NCBI GenBank assembly: GCA_913054205.1
Contig: CAJXJM010000153.1
Coordinates: forward strand, 1-6,527
Length of the DNA: 6,527 nt
Origin: an uncultured Rhodospirillaceae bacterium
Lineage (GTDB): Bacteria > Pseudomonadota > Alphaproteobacteria > Rhodospirillales > UBA2165
Direction of reading: 5' to 3'
In this document: one piece after another, positions 1 through 6,527 of the stretch
How positions within the stretch are numbered: position 1 is the stretch's first letter
Layout: every line of letters starts with the position of its first letter
Notes under the pieces: model-generated
What the model was told of the DNA's origin: nothing
The model's database searches: none
What the model saw: the letters and a program-made list of their open reading frames with translations, nothing else
Position numbers and translations under genes: made by a program

Positions 1-923
1 AAAAAGTGAAACTCGCAAAGGCGGTGGATCTCTCAATCATCGCGCGTGGCACACCAGGTTATTCCGGCGCGGAACTCGCAAATCTTCTCAACGAATCCGC
101 CTTGTTAGCCGTTCGCAAGAACAAGAAGCGCATCGGCATGGTGGAATTGGAAGATGCCCGCGACAAAGTACGCTGGGGCCGAGAGCGACGCAGCTTGGCC
201 ATGAGCGAGGAGGATAAGACACGGACGGCTTGGCACGAAGCTGGCCACGCAATAATTAATGTCCTCCTCAAACACTGCCATCCGTTGCACAAGGTCACCA
301 TTATTCCCCGCGGCCAATCGCTTGGTTCCACAATGAGCCTGCCCAAGGATGATGTGCTCAATCACCACAAACTTAGCTTGCTGGACTCGATCACCATGAT
401 GATGGGCGGCCGGATTGCCGAGCAACTTTACTCGGGCGACATTTCATCAGGGGCTGCCGGGGACATCCAGCAAGCCACAAAAATGGCCAAGTCGATGGTC
501 ACGCAGTTTGGCATGAGCGAGAAACTTGGCATGGTGCAGTATGGGGGCAACAACGAATATGTTTTCCTGGGCCGCGACATGGCGCAGGCCAAAGAATATA
601 GCGAGGACACCGCTCAACAAATCGACGACGAGGTGAAGCGTATTATCAGCGAGTGCTACGAGTGCGCTGAGTCCCTAATTAAAAAGAATCGTGACAAGCT
701 AAAGATTATCGCCGAGGCCCTGCTTGAATATGAAACGCTTAGCGGGACACAAGTTGAAGAGATTGTAAAAACAGGCAAATTCAATAAACCCGGTAAGGGC
801 AAGAAATCAGGCGGCCCAACCGGAGCGAAGGCAGCGACATCCACGAGTGACGTTTCCAAGAAAGAACCACCGGAGTCCGACAAGGGATTGGGTACAGGTT
901 CGCCGGCGCCTGCGCCTGCGTAA
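1..923 (+). CDS. ftsH: ATP-dependent zinc metalloprotease FtsH, C-terminal half (5' truncated by window edge)
   Basis: FtsH is a membrane-anchored hexameric AAA+ protease that extracts and degrades misfolded membrane proteins and some short-lived regulators. The reading frame is open to the left edge (AAA at 3-5, then GTG at 6-8), so the GTG is an internal Val codon and not a start. Numbering from that Val, residues 8-36 (VDLSIIARGTPGYSGAELAN onward) are the end of the AAA+ module. The M41 peptidase domain follows, with the zinc site HEAGH at 77-81 (His77, Glu78, His81) and the probable third ligand Asp153 in SGAAGDIQQAT. MVTQFGMSEKLG (164-175) is also typical. The membrane segments and the Walker A and B motifs lie outside the window; about half of a usual 600-700 residue FtsH is present. 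From about residue 258 the tail is Lys/Gly/Pro/Ser-rich, presumably disordered, and ends in PAPAPA. The rpe gene starts 9 bp downstream. Family assignment is very secure. Confidence 0.96.
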   Translation, partial: KVKLAKAVDLSIIARGTPGYSGAELANLLNESALLAVRKNKKRIGMVELEDARDKVRWGRERRSLAMSEEDKTRTAWHEAGHAIINVLLKHCHPLHKVTIIPRGQSLGSTMSLPKDDVLNHHKLSLLDSITMMMGGRIAEQLYSGDISSGAAGDIQQATKMAKSMVTQFGMSEKLGMVQYGGNNEYVFLGRDMAQAKEYSEDTAQQIDDEVKRIISECYECAESLIKKNRDKLKIIAEALLEYETLSGTQVEEIVKTGKFNKPGKGKKSGGPTGAKAATSTSDVSKKEPPESDKGLGTGSPAPAPA

Positions 924-932
924 ATTTCCCAC

Positions 933-1601
933 ATGAAAATTGCGCCTTCGCTGCTGGCTGCAGATTTCAGCAAGCTGAAATCTGAAACCAAACGCGCAGA
1001 GAAAGCCGGTGGTGATTGGCTGCACCTGGACATCATGGACGGACATTTCGTCCCAAATATATCATTCGGGCCGGATGTTGTGAAAACACTTCGACCAGAA
1101 AGTAAGATGTTTTTTGATGTTCACCTCATGTGTTCGCGCCCGGAAATATTACTGGAACCCTTTGCCCAGGCGGGCGCGGATCAAATCATTATTCACGCGG
1201 AGTTAAATGAAAAAGTGCCCGACTTGATTTGGAAAATTCGAGAGCTCAACCTCAAGGTTGGCTTGGCTGTGAACCCGCCCACCGCACCGACTGCCGCTGA
1301 AACGTACCTTAACAAGATTGATCTTTTATTGGTGATGACCGTCAACCCAGGTTTTGGCGGCCAGTCTTTCATGGAAGAATGCCTTCCAAAAATTCAACAA
1401 GTATGGGAATGGCGTCAAAGCCGCGGACTTGGTTATCGGATTGAAGTGGATGGCGGAATCGACACAAAGACCGCGATCGAATGCTCACGAATGGGCGCCG
1501 ATACCTTTGTGAGCGGGACTGGCCTATTCAAAAAACGCGACATGAAAAAGGCAATCTCAAGGATGCGCGACGGAGTTGAGAAAAATCGCCGGCGAAATTG
1601 A
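933..1601 (+). CDS. rpe: Ribulose-phosphate 3-epimerase
   Basis: Interconverts D-ribulose 5-phosphate and D-xylulose 5-phosphate in the cytosolic pentose phosphate pathway. The 222-residue product is normal length for this single TIM-barrel family. It opens with IAPSLLAADF (3-12). The metal and acid/base residues are visible: His31 and Asp33 in HLDIMDGHFVPN (31-42), His64 in VHLM (63-66) and Asp173 in VDGGI (172-176). The phosphate-binding loops are VNPGFGGQSF (137-146) and SGTGLF (194-199); the last is a mild variant of the more usual SGSAIF type. ATG at 933 is chosen because the family motif begins at residue 3 and ftsH ends just upstream. No Shine-Dalgarno sequence precedes it. The stop overlaps the next gene's ATG by one base. 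An 11-bp perfect inverted repeat lies in codons 10-18. The tail is basic and probably flexible. Confidence 0.96.
   Translation: MKIAPSLLAADFSKLKSETKRAEKAGGDWLHLDIMDGHFVPNISFGPDVVKTLRPESKMFFDVHLMCSRPEILLEPFAQAGADQIIIHAELNEKVPDLIWKIRELNLKVGLAVNPPTAPTAAETYLNKIDLLLVMTVNPGFGGQSFMEECLPKIQQVWEWRQSRGLGYRIEVDGGIDTKTAIECSRMGADTFVSGTGLFKKRDMKKAISRMRDGVEKNRRRN
961..984. repeat. Perfect 11-bp inverted repeat inside the 5' end of rpe
   Basis: CAGATTTCAGC (961-971) and GCTGAAATCTG (974-984) are exact reverse complements separated by two bases (AA). As RNA this would fold as a stem of at least 10 bp closed by a CAAG tetraloop. It covers codons 10-17 and the first base of codon 18 of rpe, starting 28 bases after its ATG. 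No T-run follows on either strand, so it is not a standard intrinsic terminator. Its existence is certain; any function is unproven. Confidence 0.8.
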
Positions 1602-1603
1602 TG
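1598..1603 (+). promoter_or_regulatory. rpe/phosphomutase stop-start junction (TGATG) with adjacent TTG
   Basis: The rpe stop TGA (1599-1601) shares its last base with the phosphomutase ATG (1601-1603). Such TGATG junctions normally let a terminating ribosome restart on the downstream gene. A TTG at 1598-1600 in the same frame is an alternative start adding one Met. No clear Shine-Dalgarno sequence stands in the 15 bases upstream, which makes reinitiation the likely mode of translation. Confidence 0.65.
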
Positions 1604-3034
1604 CCTCCTGTTTCTTCAGTCCGCTTCGGCACGGATGGCTGGCGCGCCGTCATAGGCGAAGATTTCACTTTTAAGAATGTCCAGCTAGTGGCACAGGCCA
1701 TGGCCGATTATTTCCTACACCGGCAAACCCGCACCACCACAAAATTGATCGTCATTGGTTTTGATCGACGGTTCTTGTCCAATGAATTTGCAGAAACAGT
1801 GGCTGAGGTGCTGGTAGGCAACGGATACAAAGTAGTTTTATCCGATTCACCTGTCCCAACTCCCGCCGTTTCGTGGCTGGTCGCCAAACTAAAGGGAAGG
1901 GCGGGGGTAATGGTTACTGCAAGCCACAACCCGGCACGCTTCAACGGAATCAAACTCAAGCTGCATCACGGTGGCCCGGCTGATTCTGATACATGTCGGA
2001 GCGTTGAGACATTGATCGGACAGCGCCCGGTAAAATCAGTGTCGCTCGAAAAAGCGCACGCCGGAAAATTGCTAAAGGTGCAGAATTTTAAAACCCGCTA
2101 TTTCAACGCCCTTCGTCGAATGGTTGATTTTAAGCTTATCGCTACTTCTGGACTGCGATTTGCCCACGACGCACTTTATGGCGTTGGGGCAGGGTGCTTT
2201 GAGGAATTACTTGAAGAAACCAACTGCGAAGTACGTACATTTAATGCAGAGCATGATCCAAATTTTGGGGGAATTTGCCCGGAGCCAATCGAGCGCAACT
2301 ACCTCAAGAGTCGCGCCGCATTACAAAAGGAACCAGCCGACTTTTGTCTGGTCACAGACGGCGATGCCGATCGGATAGGCGGAATGGATGGCCGTGGAAA
2401 TGCGCTCACCACTCATCAAATTATTTGTCTTCTGCTGGAGCATTTCCTAAAAAACCGTCAGGGATCGGGCAGGGTGGTGAAGGCGCTAACCACCACTTCA
2501 ATGGTTGATGTGATGTGCGCGCGCCATCAGTTGCCTCTCACGGTTACCGGCGTGGGCTTTAAATATATTTGCAAGGAAATGCTCAGGGGCGATGTCTTGC
2601 TTGGCTTTGAGGAAAGTGGGGGAGTGGGGTTTCCCAAGCATGTGCCGGAACGCGACGGCATTCTTGCGGGCCTGATGATCCTAGAAATGCTCGCATGTGA
2701 AGGCAAACCGTTGACCAAATTGCTGAAGAGGTTGACCGCGAATTATGGCCCACATGAATATGGGCGCATTGACACAGATTTCCCTTTGGATCGGAGCTCA
2801 TTGTTAATGAACCAAGCAGCAAAACACCCTCCAGCCAATCTCCTTGGATCACCACTGGATAAAATCCAGACATTTGACGGCGTCAAATACACCGCACGCA
2901 ACGGTTGCTGGCTTATGCTGCGGGGGTCTGGCACGGAACCAGTTCTGCGAATATACGCGGAAGCCCCTACTCGGATTGGCGTGGACAAACTCCTTCGGCA
3001 AGGTCAATCAATCGCAAACCGGATAAAGAAGTAG
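1601..3034 (+). CDS. Phosphoglucomutase/phosphomannomutase family protein (alpha-D-phosphohexomutase)
   Basis: Enzymes of this cytosolic superfamily move phosphate between C1 and C6 of hexose phosphates through a phosphoserine. All four signature loops are present (477-residue numbering from ATG 1601). FGTDGWR (9-15) binds phosphate. TASHNP (106-111) carries the catalytic Ser108. DGDADR (253-258) is the Mg2+ loop. GFEESGG (335-341) is the sugar-specificity loop, and RGSGTEP (441-447) closes the phosphate site. Length is normal for the bacterial family. An in-frame TTG sits directly before the ATG at 1598, but ATG 1601 is preferred because it forms a TGATG stop-start junction with rpe and still leaves a short leader before FGTDGWR. 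The EESGG loop leans toward glucose phosphate rather than the GEMSGG type of dual-specificity PMM/PGM enzymes. Phosphoglucosamine mutase (GlmM) is less likely. Substrate cannot be fixed from sequence, so no symbol is given. Confidence 0.9.
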   Translation: MPPVSSVRFGTDGWRAVIGEDFTFKNVQLVAQAMADYFLHRQTRTTTKLIVIGFDRRFLSNEFAETVAEVLVGNGYKVVLSDSPVPTPAVSWLVAKLKGRAGVMVTASHNPARFNGIKLKLHHGGPADSDTCRSVETLIGQRPVKSVSLEKAHAGKLLKVQNFKTRYFNALRRMVDFKLIATSGLRFAHDALYGVGAGCFEELLEETNCEVRTFNAEHDPNFGGICPEPIERNYLKSRAALQKEPADFCLVTDGDADRIGGMDGRGNALTTHQIICLLLEHFLKNRQGSGRVVKALTTTSMVDVMCARHQLPLTVTGVGFKYICKEMLRGDVLLGFEESGGVGFPKHVPERDGILAGLMILEMLACEGKPLTKLLKRLTANYGPHEYGRIDTDFPLDRSSLLMNQAAKHPPANLLGSPLDKIQTFDGVKYTARNGCWLMLRGSGTEPVLRIYAEAPTRIGVDKLLRQGQSIANRIKK

Positions 3035-3094
3035 CAATTTTCTTTTCTCCACAGCCAATGCAGGTATCTTCTCGCCCGTCGTTTTAGCACGCCA
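3035..3094 (+). other. Intergenic spacer between phosphomutase gene and lepA, no clear signals
   Basis: This 60-bp gap is the longest spacer within the + strand run. It begins T-rich (a TTTTCTTTTC stretch around 3038-3047), but there is no GC stem before it to make a terminator. A TATCTT at 3065-3070 lacks a recognisable -35 box at the right distance. No purine-rich ribosome binding site precedes the lepA ATG. A separate lepA promoter here is possible but not supported. Confidence 0.5.
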
Positions 3095-4881
<1,787 letters not shown>

Positions 4882-4885
<4 letters not shown>

Positions 4886-6324
4886 TAAAAAACTGGCGCT
4901 GGTTTATCTCCAAGAGGCTTCGTGAAGCAGTCGAGGATCGCAAGCAAATCATCAAATTGCTAGCCGCTCAGCGCGACCTCATCAAACCTGCTAAAATAGA
5001 TGAGCTTGAGCAGGCACTTTCAGAACTTGACGAGCAATGCCGGGGCCCAATTGACAAGGAGGCGCTGCTAGATGCACGTAAGAACGCTCTGGACTCCGCG
5101 GATAGAGTTCTGATTCCGTATCGGGACGCAGGGTGGCGCGATTGGGTTGAGATGTTTCTGGTAGTGGCCGCGTTGGTGTTGGCATTTCGCACCTTCTTTT
5201 TTCAGCCCTTTAAGATACCCACTGGATCTATGCAGCCTACGCTCTACGGAATAACCATAGAAAACCTGATGGATCGGGTCAGTGGAAATATTAAAGGGAG
5301 GGTGGACGAGGGAATCCTAACTGCAACTGATGCTTTTTTCCACTCGACCGACGTAGGTCGAACCATTCTTTTTGACGACGAATCATCAGCAACAATAACA
5401 CGCTTCTTAAGTGGTGACAGGGTCGAGGTAGATCTCAAAACAAACATCGAACAACAGCAATTCACCGTGACATTTGAATTACCCAATAAAAAAAGATATG
5501 CCGTTGAAAAACTGAGAGGCTATTCGTATCACTCAATGCAGGCAGAAGGAAACTGGAAATTGGAAAACATTGAAGAACTACGGAAAATTATCCCATTTAT
5601 CAGCAAACAAATTCTCGTGTTCAGGGACATCGATTCCAATGAAATTATACGCCGGACCGTTTGGGATCCTCCGCTGAATTCATACCAAAAACCAATTTTA
5701 GCGATGGGATATAAAGATGATCATGAACAGCCGTTTATACACAGCCAATTTGCTCGCAATGAATTCATCTTTAAGTTGCGCGTAAAGACAGGTGATCATT
5801 TATTCGTGAATCGAGTAACATACAACTTCAGGCACCCGAGACGTGGAGATATTTCAGTCTTCACAATTAAAAGTGCCGATGCCACCCACGGGCACTCAGG
5901 CCTGCCGAACAATGACACATTTTACATTAAACGACTGGTTGGTTTAGGCGGCGAAAACGTCACCATCGGTCCGGATCGTCATTTGAGGATAAACGATCGG
6001 CGCCTAAGCAGCATCGACAGAGGTTTTGAATTTGTCTACAGCCACCCCAAGGACTCAAATCGAATGCCTCTTAATCCCGCAATAAAGTCGGTGTATTCTG
6101 GTCACGAATTAGTAAATGATTTTCATTATCGCGGCCCCGATCTTTCAAATTCAAAATCTCCATACAAAGTTCCAAAGAACCATTTGATATTTTTTGGTGA
6201 TAACACGGCAAACAGCATGGACTCACGTTCCTGGGGCGCATTGCCAAAGAAAAATGTTATTGGTCATTCATCATTTGTATATTGGCCACCACTATCTCCA
6301 CGATTCGGTTGGAGTCATCGCTAA
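4882..6324 (+). CDS. lepB: Signal peptidase I with long N-terminal extension and large internal insertion
   Basis: Type I signal peptidase is a membrane serine protease with a Ser-Lys dyad that cleaves signal peptides from exported proteins. At 480 residues this one is long for the family. Residues 1-85 are charged and helical-looking, with heptad-like Leu/Ile spacing around 23-50, and would be cytoplasmic. One membrane segment spans roughly 88-108. PTGSMQPTL (113-121) has the nucleophile Ser116. GDHLFVNRVTY (304-314) is box C, FYIKRLVGLGGE (347-358) has the general base Lys350, and GDNTANSMDSRSWG (439-452) is box E. Residues about 123-302 are an insertion between the serine box and box C, which are usually close together. 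The start is fixed by the ATGA overlap with lepA; the next in-frame Met is residue 91, inside the membrane segment. A weak AAGG lies 10 bases before the ATG. The middle of the gene is AT-richer than lepA. Family assignment is secure; the role of the insertion is unknown. Confidence 0.95.
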
Positions 6325-6390
6325 AAAATAACCTCAAAAAACTATAATTCCCAGCGTTATGCTATTCGCACAATATATGTTATATGCAAT
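6325..6390. other. AT-rich convergent intergenic region between lepB and the glycosyltransferase gene
   Basis: The two genes end facing each other across 66 bp. A6 runs at 6323-6328 and 6336-6341 would be U-runs in the - strand transcript, but no GC-rich stem precedes them. A short AT-only palindrome (ATATA-TGT-TATAT, around 6373-6385) is too weak to call. No convincing terminator is visible for either direction, although one is expected at a convergent boundary. Confidence 0.45.
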
Positions 6391-6527
6391 TCAGATACGT
6401 TGGCGACTTTGAACATTTGCTGCTATTTCCCCATATATTTGAGCTGATTTGTGCCAGGAATAATCATCCCGCATCCCTGCCCTTATCATATTTTCGAGCT
6501 TTTCCTGATCGTGATAGATATCAATAG
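6391..6527 (-). CDS. glgA: C-terminal end of a glycogen/starch-synthase-like glycosyltransferase (5' truncated by window edge)
   Basis: On the - strand a frame entering at base 6525 runs 44 codons to a TGA at 6393-6391. The visible protein ends with LENMIRAGMRDDYSWHKSAQ and then IYGEIAANVQSRQRI. The pattern of an aliphatic helix, G-M-x-x-D-[FY]-S-W, x-x-S-A and x-x-Y matches the end of glycogen/starch synthases (GT5, GlgA), where DFSW is followed by a helix ending the C-terminal Rossmann domain. If so, the enzyme extends alpha-1,4-glucan from ADP-glucose or UDP-glucose. Catalytic residues lie outside the window. A GT4-family glycosyltransferase has a similar end and is the main alternative, so the symbol is tentative. 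The gene converges on lepB with a 66-bp gap. Confidence 0.65.
   Translation of the reverse strand, partial: IDIYHDQEKLENMIRAGMRDDYSWHKSAQIYGEIAANVQSRQRI

Noticed and set aside
6..8. GTG as a start codon for the left-edge gene
   Set aside because: The frame is open to the edge and the protein begins in the middle of the FtsH AAA+ module, so the GTG is an internal Val codon.
656..1046. Open frames on the - strand across the ftsH end and rpe start
   Set aside because: They are antisense to two well-supported genes, Pro/Ser- or Arg-rich, and match no known family.
2855..2888. Two adjacent small inverted repeats (CTGGAT-AAA-ATCCAG and ATTTGAC-GGC-GTCAAAT) inside the phosphomutase gene
   Set aside because: Stems of 6 and 7 bp with short loops are expected about once or more per window by chance. 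They lie deep in coding sequence with no T-run after them.
3042..3070. Possible promoter for lepA (TATCTT as -10)
   Set aside because: No TTGACA-like box at 16-18 bp spacing and only a partial -10 match.
5346..5363. Inverted repeat TCGACC...GGTCGA inside lepB
   Set aside because: A 6-bp stem with a 6-base loop in coding sequence is at chance level.
6321..6390. Bidirectional terminator between lepB and the - strand gene
   Set aside because: A/T runs are present, but no GC-containing stem sits next to them; the only palindrome is five A/T pairs.

Overview
The window looks like a compact stretch of bacterial chromosome. Five genes lie head to tail on the + strand, and the end of a sixth enters on the - strand at the right edge. 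All six are recognisable housekeeping or central-metabolism families. I see no RNA gene, CRISPR array, insertion sequence, prophage gene or toxin-antitoxin pair. The best guess for the host is Verrucomicrobiota or a close PVC-superphylum relative. This rests on the character of the FtsH protease domain (AWHEAGH, SGAAGDIQQAT) and on a signal peptidase I with a very long insertion between its two catalytic residues. It is recognition from memory and not a phylogenetic result.

Layout: (1) bases 1-923, the C-terminal half of the membrane AAA+ zinc protease FtsH, cut by the left edge; (2) 933-1601, ribulose-phosphate 3-epimerase (rpe), after a 9-bp gap; (3) 1601-3034, a phosphoglucomutase/phosphomannomutase-family enzyme whose ATG shares one base with the rpe stop (TGATG); (4) after a 60-bp gap, 3095-4885, elongation factor 4 (lepA); (5) 4882-6324, signal peptidase I (lepB), overlapping lepA by ATGA; (6) a 66-bp convergent intergenic gap; (7) 6391-6527 on the - strand, the last 44 or so codons of a glycogen/starch-synthase-like glycosyltransferase, cut by the right edge.

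The tight spacing suggests two translationally coupled pairs, rpe-phosphomutase and lepA-lepB, probably within one co-transcribed run starting in or before ftsH. Functionally the run joins membrane protein quality control (FtsH), sugar phosphate metabolism (Rpe, phosphomutase), ribosome function (LepA) and protein export (LepB). The phosphomutase and the convergent glycogen-synthase-like gene could both touch glucose-1-phosphate/glycogen metabolism, but that is inference.

No clearly new biological system is visible. The points most worth a second look are the roughly 180-residue insertion plus soluble N-terminal extension in LepB, a perfect 11-bp inverted repeat just inside rpe, the lack of Shine-Dalgarno sequences at most starts, and the glycosyltransferase tail at the right edge, which is easy to miss.
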